Origin: Methanobrevibacter sp. | GTDB taxonomy: Archaea; Methanobacteriota; Methanobacteria; Methanobacteriales; Methanobacteriaceae | Assembly: GCA_024689425.1 (NCBI GenBank) | Contig: JAILDN010000021.1 | Location: 1 to 46,099, forward strand | Direction of reading: 5' to 3' | Length of the DNA: 46,099 bases | Part shown: one piece after another, positions 1 to 7,870 of the stretch | Numbering within the stretch: position 1 is the stretch's first letter | Layout of the letters: each line of letters starts with the position of its first letter | The notes under the pieces: generated by a model | What the model was told of the DNA's origin: nothing | The model's database searches: none | Seen by the model: the letters and a program-made list of their open reading frames with translations, nothing else | Translations under genes and position numbers: made by a program

Positions 1-168
1 ACATTTAAAGTAAAATATATATAATAATTTAAAGTAAAATAATAGTGTTAGACCTTAATTAATAGTACCTTACTTCAGCGATTTTTTCAGCTAAAATAGG
101 GTTTTTAATTAATTTAACAATTGATTAAAGGTATTTAGAACTGTATTAATATAATCGTGAGTAGTTAG
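1..168. promoter_or_regulatory. Upstream region of the first operon, with a 14-nt direct repeat
   Basis: Very AT-rich stretch with no convincing gene. The 14-mer ATTTAAAGTAAAAT occurs twice in direct orientation at 3-16 and 27-40 (24 nt centre to centre), which could be a regulator site or chance in AT-rich DNA. On the - strand about 22 codons are open and end at a TAA near 57 with a protein-like ending; no start or further homology supports calling a gene. The promoter for the gene starting at 169 should lie here, but I cannot assign one TATA box with confidence. Confidence 0.3.
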
Positions 169-807
169 ATGATAGAAGATAATATTCGAATACTTAGGCA
201 AGCAGCAAGAATCACATCAGGCAGTCCCGATGAAGACGAGAAAATATGGTGTGTTATTGCAGGCAACGTTGATTTAATCGACGACATGGCATATAAAGCT
301 ATTGCATCTAAGAATATTGTCAAAATTCTATTCAGGGAGCACGTTGTATTAAATGAAGGAAGATTCGACAAGAAATTTGATTTTATCATGCTCTATGGTA
401 ATTCAAGGAAAATTGACGAACTTGAAAGAATTTCAAAGACCAAAGGTGGTGCATTCGTCAAGATAACCCATTATTACTTAAATGAAGAGCCAAATCTGAT
501 GGTAGTTGTCGCTCCGGATGATACAATAAGAGAATCAGTCTCTGTTATTGAAAAGTCAAGAATCCCATTTGCGATTTTAAAGGAATCACAAACAACAGGA
601 TTCATTGATGTGGATATAAGTGCCGATGTTAACGTACCAAGATTTGTTAAATCTGCTCTAAAGCCATTTTATAGGGTAAATGAGGTTGTTTTATCTACAT
701 TACTTATTTCAGTTGAAAAAGACGAAGATGTTGGAAGGGTACAAAGTATTGCTACATCTAATAAAATATTTGTTATAGATTTTAAAGATATTATGACGGA
801 GGATTAA
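169..807 (+). CDS. Conserved hypothetical protein cotranscribed with the MreB-like gene
   Basis: A 212-residue soluble protein that I do not recognise as a named family. No signal peptide or membrane segment is visible; the sequence alternates predicted strands and helices and has a duplicated feel, with residues about 1-100 and 101-200 each ending in hydrophobic strand segments. Start is ATG at 169 preceded by a weak GTGAG. Its last codons carry the GGAGGAT ribosome binding site of the MreB-like gene, whose ATG is only 2 nt after this stop, so the two are almost certainly co-translated. A role with the MreB filament is an inference from context only. Confidence 0.75.
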   Translation: MIEDNIRILRQAARITSGSPDEDEKIWCVIAGNVDLIDDMAYKAIASKNIVKILFREHVVLNEGRFDKKFDFIMLYGNSRKIDELERISKTKGGAFVKITHYYLNEEPNLMVVVAPDDTIRESVSVIEKSRIPFAILKESQTTGFIDVDISADVNVPRFVKSALKPFYRVNEVVLSTLLISVEKDEDVGRVQSIATSNKIFVIDFKDIMTED

Positions 808-809
808 TC

Positions 810-1883
810 ATGAATATTTTCGGAAATGATGGGGAAGAACAAGAAACCGCTGATACTAGAGTTATTAGTAACAGTTTAGGAATAGATTTGGGAACTTTAA
901 ACACGGTTATAGCTAAGCCATCAGGTGACAAATTTGATTTATACCAAATTCCATCTGTAGTGGCAGTCAAAAAAGACGACCCAAGTGAAGTCTTGGCTGT
1001 TGGTGAAGAAGCTAAAAAAATGTTAGGAAGAACTCCTGAAGATATTCTCGCAGTAAGACCACTTAAAAAAGGTGTTATTGAAAACGTTGTACAAGCACAA
1101 GCTTTACTTATTAAAGCAATGCAAATAGGTATTAATGAAGGAGAACGCGTTGGAAGAATAGTCATTGGTATTCCTGGTGACGCATCCGAAGTAGAAAAAA
1201 ATGCTGCTGAAGAAATTGGTAGAAAAGCAGGTGCACAAAACATCCTAGTAATCAGTGAAGGTCTCGCAGCAGCTATTGGTGCAGGACTCCCTATAGCAGA
1301 ACCAAACGGTACTATGGTAGTGGATATCGGAGCAGGTTCCACTGATATTGTAATCATTTCCCTTGGTGGCATCAACGACATTGAAACCGTCAGATGTGGT
1401 GGAGACGATATTGACAATAAAATCGTAGAGCTCGTAGCAGAAAAATACGATGTAGCAATAGGTATTCATGATGCAGAATCTGCTAAAATGGAAGTTGGAA
1501 TGGTTCACTGTTCCGAACAAATCGAAAACTTAAGTGTTGAAGTCATCGGTAAATCCCTCGAAACCAACAGGCCTAAAAAGGTTGTTATCGACTCAATGCT
1601 TGTAGCAGATGCCGTTGAACCGTTCATGCAAAAAATTGTTGATGGTTTAAACATCATTTTAGAAAGATTATCTCCGGAATTAATGATGGGTGTTTATAAC
1701 AATTCTGTAGCAGTCGGAGGAAGTTCAAGACTTCGTGGTGTCAAAGAAAGGATCTTCGACGAAATCGGAATTCCAATTGAAATTTCAGAAGACCCAATGA
1801 CCGTAGTTGCAAAAGGAACCGCTATCGTTGCAGCTGAACCTCTTGCATTAGAACCGGAAGTACGTTTAAGAGCTATGAAATAA
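810..1883 (+). CDS. mreB: MreB-like actin-family protein
   Basis: A 357-residue actin/Hsp70-fold ATPase resembling bacterial MreB. After a short acidic N-terminal extension (about 22 residues) it has the phosphate-1 motif GIDLGTLNT (about residues 24-32), the phosphate-2 region VDIGAGSTDI (about 171-180), and the adenosine motif VGGSSRL near the C-terminus. MreB homologues in archaea are essentially confined to pseudomurein-walled methanogens, where a role in rod or ovoid cell shape is presumed. The preceding gene overlaps its ribosome binding site. An Hsp70-like function is the alternative, but the length lacks a substrate-binding domain. A T-rich tract after the stop (1905-1925) may end the transcript. 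Confidence 0.88.
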   Translation: MNIFGNDGEEQETADTRVISNSLGIDLGTLNTVIAKPSGDKFDLYQIPSVVAVKKDDPSEVLAVGEEAKKMLGRTPEDILAVRPLKKGVIENVVQAQALLIKAMQIGINEGERVGRIVIGIPGDASEVEKNAAEEIGRKAGAQNILVISEGLAAAIGAGLPIAEPNGTMVVDIGAGSTDIVIISLGGINDIETVRCGGDDIDNKIVELVAEKYDVAIGIHDAESAKMEVGMVHCSEQIENLSVEVIGKSLETNRPKKVVIDSMLVADAVEPFMQKIVDGLNIILERLSPELMMGVYNNSVAVGGSSRLRGVKERIFDEIGIPIEISEDPMTVVAKGTAIVAAEPLALEPEVRLRAMK

Positions 1884-1926
1884 TTTTAATTAATTATTTC
1901 ACTTTTTTTTATTTTTATAGATTTTT

Positions 1927-2562
1927 ATGGATATTTTAGGCATTGATGAGGCAGGACGCGGTTCTGTTTTAGGCCCACTAGTTATTGCAGGTGTTGTAAT
2001 TCCTCAAAAGATGGAGAATGTCATAGACAATATGGGAGTTAAGGACTCAAAAAGATTAACCCCCAAAAGAAGGGAAGTCCTTTCACGCAAACTCAAAAAA
2101 ATGTTCGAATGGGACGTTGTGATTTATTCTGCAAAAGACATTGATGACATGAGGGCTCAGGGAATAAACCTAAACGAAATTGAGCGCAGAGGAATGCAGG
2201 AACTTATTTTAAAACTCGACTGCGATAAGGCCATCGTTGATGCGGTTGACGTGAAGCCCAAAAGGTTTCAAGATAAGCTTCAAAGGGCAACATCCAAAGA
2301 TGTGAAAGCCGAACACAAGGCAGATGACAAGTATCTTGAAGTTGGCGCAGCATCAATCATAGCAAAGCAAACCCGGGACGATGCAATAGCCAAAATCAAC
2401 AAGGAATATGAAGATATAGGGGGAATTGGTTCAGGTTATCCGTCTGATCCGATAACAAAAGAGTTCCTTTCAAATTATACTTACAGTCAAATGCCAGATT
2501 TTGTTCGCAAATCATGGTCAACGGTTGCAAAATTAAAGGATGTGCAGACTACTTTATTCTAA
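1927..2562 (+). CDS. rnhB: Ribonuclease HII
   Basis: A 211-residue type 2 RNase H that nicks RNA in RNA-DNA hybrids, removing primers and misincorporated ribonucleotides. The N-terminal motif GIDEAGRGSVLGP supplies the first two acidic metal ligands (D6, E7), and AIVDAVDVKP supplies another near residue 100; the GAASIIAKQTRDDAI block with a nearby Asp is typical of archaeal RNase HII. Length is normal for the family. Start ATG at 1927 has no strong ribosome binding site, only a T-rich leader, so it may be leaderless or weakly translated. T-tracts at 2566-2581 follow the stop. Confidence 0.95.
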   Translation: MDILGIDEAGRGSVLGPLVIAGVVIPQKMENVIDNMGVKDSKRLTPKRREVLSRKLKKMFEWDVVIYSAKDIDDMRAQGINLNEIERRGMQELILKLDCDKAIVDAVDVKPKRFQDKLQRATSKDVKAEHKADDKYLEVGAASIIAKQTRDDAIAKINKEYEDIGGIGSGYPSDPITKEFLSNYTYSQMPDFVRKSWSTVAKLKDVQTTLF

Positions 2563-2674
2563 TCTTTTTTTATTTTTTTTTCAAAAATGCTAATCATAAT
2601 AGCTATTTTTAAGTATATGAATGAATAAAATATTCTTATAAATGATTATTTAATGTAATTTTTAAGAGGATATT

Positions 2675-3514
2675 ATGATAATTGAATATTTTTCGCCAAT
2701 CTTTAATGGAATAATGGACGTCTTTACTCAAGGTGGAGTAATTACTTATATAATTCTCTTCATAGGTATTTACGGTCTCATTATTGCTCTTAGAAAGATT
2801 GCATATCTCAGAAAAATTAGTCGTGTTGACACTACTGAGATTTTTGGTGTAGTAACTGCTTCCATGGAAAGGGGAGGGGCTGTTGAAGCTTTAAAGCAGA
2901 TTAATAAATTCAAGAACCCTGTTTCCAGAATAATTTCTGAAACTCTAAAAATCGGTTATAAGAACAAAACCGAAGTTGAGGAAAGTATGGAACAAATTTT
3001 CATTGTAGAAGTTGCTAAAATGACTAAAGGGTTAAGTACCATTAAGACAATCACCGAATTGGCTCCATTCATTGGGTTAATCGGTACTGTTATTGGTATT
3101 TGGTTAACTTTCAAATCTTTGGGTGTCCATCCGGATACGGCCGCCATGGCTGAAGGTATTTATGTGGCTTTAAACACCACTATCATGGGGCTTTTTGTTG
3201 TAATTATTTTATTACCTATTTATTCTTATATTCAAGGCCTTATTGAAGTGGAAATGGATAAAATTGAGTTGGCCACTAAAATGACTAATTGGGGATTTGC
3301 TGTTGTTAAAGTTAGGGTGGAAGCTAACGTTGAATGTGCTGTTGCAGCGCTTCAGGAAGCAGAGGGTGTTGTTAATACAAGACTTATTTCAGATCCTTAT
3401 GCTAATATCAAAGTTTCCTTTAAACCTAGTATGTTAGATAAAAGTATAGCTAACATTATTTTGGAGAAATGTAATGTTAATGCTGAAATAACTGAAAGTA
3501 AATTGAGACAATAA
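2675..3514 (+). CDS. MotA/TolQ/ExbB family proton-channel protein with extra C-terminal domain
   Basis: A 279-residue membrane protein of the ExbB/TolQ/MotA family, which forms the stator-like pentamer using proton flow to drive a partner. Membrane segments lie at about 22-40, 127-147 and 164-184; the family signature is the APFIGLIGTVIGIW segment (about 130-143) and the ALNTT segment of the third helix. Unusually, residues about 209-275 form an added beta-alpha-beta region of ferredoxin-like or HMA-like character but without a CxxC pair. Start ATG at 2675 follows AGAGGATATT. The ExbD-like partner starts 9 nt after the stop. No TonB or TolA homologue is seen in the window, so what it energises is unknown. 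Confidence 0.88.
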   Translation: MIIEYFSPIFNGIMDVFTQGGVITYIILFIGIYGLIIALRKIAYLRKISRVDTTEIFGVVTASMERGGAVEALKQINKFKNPVSRIISETLKIGYKNKTEVEESMEQIFIVEVAKMTKGLSTIKTITELAPFIGLIGTVIGIWLTFKSLGVHPDTAAMAEGIYVALNTTIMGLFVVIILLPIYSYIQGLIEVEMDKIELATKMTNWGFAVVKVRVEANVECAVAALQEAEGVVNTRLISDPYANIKVSFKPSMLDKSIANIILEKCNVNAEITESKLRQ

Positions 3515-3523
3515 GTGGTTATT

Positions 3524-3937
3524 ATGGCAATTGATGTTAAAGCGTATAAAAAGAGATTTCTTGATGATAAACCAAGTATTAATTTGGTTCCATTCATTGA
3601 TATCTTGTTTACAATAATGATATTTCTAGTAATTACTAGTAATTTTTCAGCTACTGAAGTTCAAACCAATACTTCTGAACCTGCAAGTGCTGGAACTGGA
3701 AAACCGAATGTAACTGATACTTCGGGGAATGCAGAGTATTATATTATGCCGGTTGCTAATTTGCATAAGGTAACGGTTAATGGTGTTGATAGATCGGATG
3801 CCATTTATAATGGGGCTGTTGCAATTCATGCTCAAGTCATTGACAAGGGACAGATTTCAATCAAGCCGGGAGAAATAATTATTACCACTCCTCCGGGAAT
3901 TTCTGTTGAAAAGGCCGTGCACAGTCCGAAAAAATAA
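3524..3937 (+). CDS. ExbD/TolR family biopolymer transport protein
   Basis: Partner of the ExbB-like gene just upstream. A cytoplasmic N-terminus is followed by one membrane segment (about 21-40) with the conserved channel aspartate in NLVPFIDILFT (D26), the residue that carries protons in ExbD/TolR/MotB. The external domain (about 45-137) is short, rich in Thr/Ser at first, and not obviously similar to bacterial ExbD periplasmic domains. A GTG at 3515 is in frame, but I chose ATG at 3524 because the GTGGTT before it can serve as ribosome binding site. 137 residues is normal for the family. Confidence 0.85.
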   Translation: MAIDVKAYKKRFLDDKPSINLVPFIDILFTIMIFLVITSNFSATEVQTNTSEPASAGTGKPNVTDTSGNAEYYIMPVANLHKVTVNGVDRSDAIYNGAVAIHAQVIDKGQISIKPGEIIITTPPGISVEKAVHSPKK

Positions 3938-3957
3938 ACATAAAATAGGGAGATAAA

Positions 3958-4584
3958 ATGTATACTGGGAGAATTTTGTCAATTGGAATGAATAGTGATG
4001 GTAAAGCATTTGCCGCTTATAGGGTGTCTAGCAGGTCATTTCCTAATAGAAAATGCATGAAATTCGACACTAAGGCATCTGTTGTTCCTAAGGAAGGATT
4101 TGAAACAGACATTTATAAGAATGCTTACATTGCATATAACAGTATTCGTATCGTTGGCGATGCAGCAATTGTGTCTAACGGGTCTCAGACTGATGTGATT
4201 GCCGATAAGGTTGCATTGGGAATGAATCTTAAGGATGCAATGGCATATTCATTGCTCACAATGGATTATGAAAAAGATGATTATAACACTCCAAGAATCG
4301 CAGGAGTTGTCACATCTTCAGATAACGAGGATGAGTATGAATGTTATGTCGGAATCGTAAACGACAGCAAGCTGTTGGTTGAAAAGGTACCTTATGGTAA
4401 GGCTGTTTTCATATCCACATATGGTAGTCAGGTTCCTGATTTAGTTGATTTTGATGCTGGAACATCCGCTGAGGCTGCCAAATTTATTTTTGATGAAGGT
4501 ACTTTTGCAGATTATGAAAAACCGGTAACTTCTTGTGCTACTGTGTTTGATGGGGAATGGACTATTGATGTCTTCAATCCCTAA
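3958..4584 (+). CDS. purO: Archaeal IMP cyclohydrolase PurO
   Basis: A 208-residue archaeal-type IMP cyclohydrolase, which closes the ring of FAICAR to give IMP, the last step of de novo purine synthesis. It replaces the C-terminal half of bacterial PurH and is unrelated to it. The N-terminus (GRILSIGMN, then [11 protein letters not shown]) and the later AYNSIRIVG and PRIAGVV segments are characteristic of the family, and the length matches. The ribosome binding site GGGAGATAAA precedes ATG at 3958. It lies 20 nt after exbD and 26 nt before cofE, in one + strand transcription unit. Confidence 0.93.
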   Translation: MYTGRILSIGMNSDGKAFAAYRVSSRSFPNRKCMKFDTKASVVPKEGFETDIYKNAYIAYNSIRIVGDAAIVSNGSQTDVIADKVALGMNLKDAMAYSLLTMDYEKDDYNTPRIAGVVTSSDNEDEYECYVGIVNDSKLLVEKVPYGKAVFISTYGSQVPDLVDFDAGTSAEAAKFIFDEGTFADYEKPVTSCATVFDGEWTIDVFNP

Positions 4585-4610
4585 TTTTATTTTTTTTTTA
4601 AGAGGATATT

Positions 4611-5375
4611 ATGGAAATTAAGTTAATGGGTTTAAAGGGTATTCCTTTAGTCAAGGCTGGAGATAACATCGCCGAAATAATCAGAGACGCTATAAAGACT
4701 CAAAATTATGATTTACGTGATGGAGACATTATTCTAATTGCAGAGACTTTAATTTCAAAGGCTGAAGGCAATATCATTAAATTGGATGAAATCAACCCGT
4801 CTGAAAAGGCAATTGAAGTGGCTGGAATATGCAAAAAAGATCCAAAGCTTGTAGAGGCCATCATTCAAAATTCAAATGAAATAGTTGAAGTCGGTCCCAA
4901 TTTCATTGTAACTGAAACCAAGCACGGGTTTGTCTGTGCAAATGCTGCTATCGATGAGTCTAATGTTGAAGACGGTCTTGCTACGCCAGTTCCTGAAAAT
5001 CCGGATAAATCCGCCAAGGAAATCAGAGAATTCTTAGAAAATGAATTTAAGAAGGATTTGGCCGTTATTGTAACAGACACTCAGGGCAGAGCATTTAGAG
5101 TCGGTGCTATAGGAACTGCAATTGGATGCTCAGGAATCAATCCGTTATGGGTCAGGATTGGCGAGAAAGACTTGTATGGAAGGGAACTTGAAACAACAGA
5201 AATTGCAACCGCCGATGAATTGGCAAGTGCGGCTTCTCTAATCATGGGGCAGGCTGATGAAGGGCTCCCTGTTGTCATTGTTTCAGGGTTCAATGCATTC
5301 AATCAGTTAAGGGACAAGGATTCCAATATTAAGCCGTTACTTAGACCAAAGGAATTCGATGTATTTAGGAAATAG
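4611..5375 (+). CDS. cofE: Coenzyme F420-0:L-glutamate ligase
   Basis: A 254-residue GTP-dependent ligase that adds glutamates to F420-0 (in methanogens mostly two, giving F420-2). Recognisable pieces are the N-terminal [14 protein letters not shown], the central [16 protein letters not shown], and [17 protein letters not shown] followed by [10 protein letters not shown](E)KDLYGREL. Start ATG at 4611 follows AGAGGATATT, nearly identical to the leaders of exbB and cofD. It is directly upstream of cofD (6 nt gap), which makes its substrate, so the two act in succession in F420 synthesis. Confidence 0.95.
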   Translation: MEIKLMGLKGIPLVKAGDNIAEIIRDAIKTQNYDLRDGDIILIAETLISKAEGNIIKLDEINPSEKAIEVAGICKKDPKLVEAIIQNSNEIVEVGPNFIVTETKHGFVCANAAIDESNVEDGLATPVPENPDKSAKEIREFLENEFKKDLAVIVTDTQGRAFRVGAIGTAIGCSGINPLWVRIGEKDLYGRELETTEIATADELASAASLIMGQADEGLPVVIVSGFNAFNQLRDKDSNIKPLLRPKEFDVFRK

Positions 5376-5381
5376 GATATT

Positions 5382-6287
5382 ATGATTACTGTTTTATCGG
5401 GGGGTACTGGAACTCCCAAATTATTGCAAGGCATTAAAGAGATTGTCAGGCCTGAAGATTTGAATATCATTGTCAATACTTTGGAAAATGATTATTTTGC
5501 AGGAGTTTACGTTTCTGCAGACATAGATACTGTTCTATACACTATGGCTGACATGATTAACGATGAATTGTGGTATGGCGTTAAGGATGATACGTTTACA
5601 ACCCATGAAAGGCTGGAAGAAATAGGATGTCCTGAATTACTTAGAATTGGAGACATTGACAGGGCAACCAAGATACAGAAGACTCTCTTGATGCAAAAGC
5701 ATTCTCTTCAGGAAAGCGTTGAAATTCAATCCAGAAATATGGGCATCAAATCAAAAGTCATTCCGATGAGCAATGAAAACTCAGAAATTAAAATCGTAAC
5801 TGACATTGGAGAACTCGATTTTCATGATTTTTTAATAAAACATCAATCCGCACCTGAAGTATTGGATGTTGTTTTTTCCAAGGTCCCTCCTGCAGATGGC
5901 ATAATTGATATTATAAAAAATTCCGAAGCAGTAATAATCGGACCATCAAATCCAATCACCTCAATATTGCCGATATTGTCTTTGGAGGGCGTTCGTGAAG
6001 CACTTAAAGAGACTTATGTCGTGGCCGTTTCACCAATAATAGGCAACGATTCTGTTTCAGGCCCTGCTTCAAAGTTTATGAAAGCAATGGGAATTGAAGT
6101 TTCCTCAATTGGAGTTGCAAACTTATACAAAGATTTTTTAGATGTAATTGTCATTGACAATAAAGACAGTAATTTGAAGCAAAGTTTAAGCGAAATTATT
6201 AATAAAGTAATAATTACAAATACTATTATGAATAGTTCAGATACCAAAATAAATTTGGCAAAAAAAATTTTGGATGGTATCGTATAA
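5382..6287 (+). CDS. cofD: 2-phospho-L-lactate transferase (F420 synthesis)
   Basis: A 301-residue transferase that moves the phospholactate (or related) moiety from the guanylyl donor made by CofC onto Fo, giving F420-0. The N-terminal nucleotide-binding loop is [14 protein letters not shown] (about 4-17); [23 protein letters not shown] and the later [13 protein letters not shown] and SPIIG segments are typical of CofD. It follows cofE with its ribosome binding site (AGGATATT) overlapping the cofE stop. The Fo synthase genes and cofC are not in this window. Confidence 0.95.
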   Translation: MITVLSGGTGTPKLLQGIKEIVRPEDLNIIVNTLENDYFAGVYVSADIDTVLYTMADMINDELWYGVKDDTFTTHERLEEIGCPELLRIGDIDRATKIQKTLLMQKHSLQESVEIQSRNMGIKSKVIPMSNENSEIKIVTDIGELDFHDFLIKHQSAPEVLDVVFSKVPPADGIIDIIKNSEAVIIGPSNPITSILPILSLEGVREALKETYVVAVSPIIGNDSVSGPASKFMKAMGIEVSSIGVANLYKDFLDVIVIDNKDSNLKQSLSEIINKVIITNTIMNSSDTKINLAKKILDGIV

Positions 6288-6303
6288 TATAGGCGGTTAT
6301 GTA

Positions 6304-7065
6304 ATGATACAAATGACGTTGATACAAATTGATAACTATGGTCCTTGGACTGTAACTCCAAGACCACGTACTGAATCCGATTTACAAATGCTACAAGCTA
6401 GTTTATTTGCTGATTTAAATAATCAATTTGGTAATAAGAAAGGTTTAGTGTTCTTTACCAGATTCGATAATTTGTTAGCTATTTCTAATGGTCTTAACGA
6501 AGAAGACCATTTAAGAATTCAAAGATCTATAAGAAACAGATATCCCATCACTATAAGTATGGGTGTTGGAGCTGCTGAAACTCCTCATGAAGCTCAAAAA
6601 TTAGCTACTATAGCCCTTCAGGAAAAAGGTGGAGCACAATCTTCAAAAAGAAAAGAAATTTTGGCTATCGATAGTTTAGTTTCTGAGGAAGACAGTTTTG
6701 TTCAAGCAGCACATATTGATATTAACAGTGTAACTGAAACATTAACTGACATAGAATCTGCTTTTGATACAAGTTTCATGGTCAATAAGGCTCAACATTA
6801 CTTAATGACCAAATTAATCAAAAGGGGAGCATTATTGTTCTTCATCGGTGGAGATAACTTCATGTCTCCATGTAATGGATTGTCTGAAGAAGAAATAAAG
6901 AATATTTTAGTTGAAATTGATGAGGAAATAGGTATTGGCCTTAAAGCAGGTATTGGAAGAGGCAAAAATGCTGAAGATGCTGCATACATGGCTGATATTG
7001 GACTTGAAGAAATTCGTGACCGCAATAATGAACCTTGGACCTGGGTAGTAGAAAAAGAATACTAG
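6304..7065 (+). CDS. arfA: GTP cyclohydrolase III (IIa), archaeal type
   Basis: A 253-residue enzyme that opens GTP to a formylamino-pyrimidine nucleotide (FAPy), the first committed step of archaeal riboflavin and Fo (deazaflavin) synthesis. It has two related halves with a cyclase-like fold; [15 protein letters not shown] and [15 protein letters not shown] are the two matching metal-binding/catalytic segments, about 155 residues apart, each followed by a GVGAAETP or [11 protein letters not shown] glycine-rich turn. An in-frame ATG at 6274 would overlap cofD; I chose 6304 because GGCGGT sits at proper distance. Clustering with cofE and cofD fits its role as supplier for the F420 chromophore. 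Confidence 0.93.
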   Translation: MIQMTLIQIDNYGPWTVTPRPRTESDLQMLQASLFADLNNQFGNKKGLVFFTRFDNLLAISNGLNEEDHLRIQRSIRNRYPITISMGVGAAETPHEAQKLATIALQEKGGAQSSKRKEILAIDSLVSEEDSFVQAAHIDINSVTETLTDIESAFDTSFMVNKAQHYLMTKLIKRGALLFFIGGDNFMSPCNGLSEEEIKNILVEIDEEIGIGLKAGIGRGKNAEDAAYMADIGLEEIRDRNNEPWTWVVEKEY

Positions 7066-7076
7066 GGGGATTTCAA

Positions 7077-7805
7077 ATAAAGGTAGTTGCACCAATGGCG
7101 GGAATAACTGATGCTGAATTTTTAAATAAAATTATTCCTTATGGATTTGATGCAGTTACTTTAGGTGGATATAGCTTGGATGAAAAAACTATTGAAGCAT
7201 CCGAAAAGATAATTCAAAGAGGAAGAAAAGAATTCCATTTTGAACTTGATGAAGTAATTCCCCATATTGAAAAGGAAGTTAATTTAATTAAAAAAAATCA
7301 TCCGAATGTCCGTGTCAGTGCAAATGTCCGCTCAACAATACCAGAACCGATAATTGAAGCTTCCAAAATTAAAGACTTAGATATCATTGAAATAAATTGT
7401 CATTGCCGCCAAGAAGAAATTATTGCTATCGGTTGTGGTCAGGAGATGTTGAAAAGAGATGATTTCTCATCTTACATTTCTGAAATTGTTGATAATTCAG
7501 AAAGTGATGTGTCCGTTAAGATTCGCGCAAATGTCGATGGCGTAGATACCTTGAAAACCGCAAAAATCATTGAAGATGCGGGTGCCGATTACTTGCATTT
7601 GGATGCCATGGACCCTACTGTTTTTGATGCTGACTGGAAATTACTGGAAAATGTTTGTAAAAATACGAATATTAAAGTCATAGGCAATAATTCAATTGAT
7701 TCAGTCGAAAAAATAAGAAAAATGTATGATTGTGGAGTATATGGATTCTCAATAGCTCGTGCAGTCATTTCAGGATCTTTAAATTTTGATATTTCTAATT
7801 TTTAA
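7077..7805 (+). CDS. NifR3/Dus-like TIM-barrel protein, apparently ATA-initiated
   Basis: About 242 residues of an FMN-type TIM barrel related to the NifR3/dihydrouridine synthase group. The first strand reads KVVAPMAGITDAEF, close to the APMAGvTD motif of that group; INCHCRQEE, SVKIRANV, ADYLHLDAMDP and VIGNNSI follow as successive strands. The usual C-terminal tRNA-binding domain of Dus is absent. The ribosome binding site GGGGGA (7066-7070 region) is 6 nt before an ATA at 7077; the only canonical in-frame alternatives are a TTG at 7035 with no binding site, inside arfA, or an ATG at 7095 that deletes the first strand. In some methanogens this barrel is fused to marker 9, encoded here at 10265. 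Substrate unknown. Confidence 0.82.
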   Translation: MKVVAPMAGITDAEFLNKIIPYGFDAVTLGGYSLDEKTIEASEKIIQRGRKEFHFELDEVIPHIEKEVNLIKKNHPNVRVSANVRSTIPEPIIEASKIKDLDIIEINCHCRQEEIIAIGCGQEMLKRDDFSSYISEIVDNSESDVSVKIRANVDGVDTLKTAKIIEDAGADYLHLDAMDPTVFDADWKLLENVCKNTNIKVIGNNSIDSVEKIRKMYDCGVYGFSIARAVISGSLNFDISNF

Positions 7806-7838
7806 AACACAAGTATTATTAATACTCAAAATCATACT

Positions 7839-7847
7839 TATATATAA
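7839..7847 (+). promoter_or_regulatory. Probable TATA box of atwA
   Basis: TTATATATA lies about 24-32 nt upstream of the atwA start and is followed by more alternating TA. The preceding gene ends at 7805, so the 65-nt gap gives atwA its own promoter and a very short leader that still holds the AGGTGAT ribosome binding site. Confidence 0.5.
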
Positions 7848-7870
7848 TATATATAATTTAAGGTGATTTC

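Noticed and set aside
46-122. About 22 open codons on the - strand with a protein-like ending near position 57
   Set aside because: Too short, no start codon, and an upstream in-frame stop; could be a gene remnant, but chance is equally likely.
7812-7826. Small inverted repeat AGTATT-ATT-AATACT after the TIM-barrel gene
   Set aside because: Six-nt AT-rich stem without a following T-tract; not convincing as a terminator.
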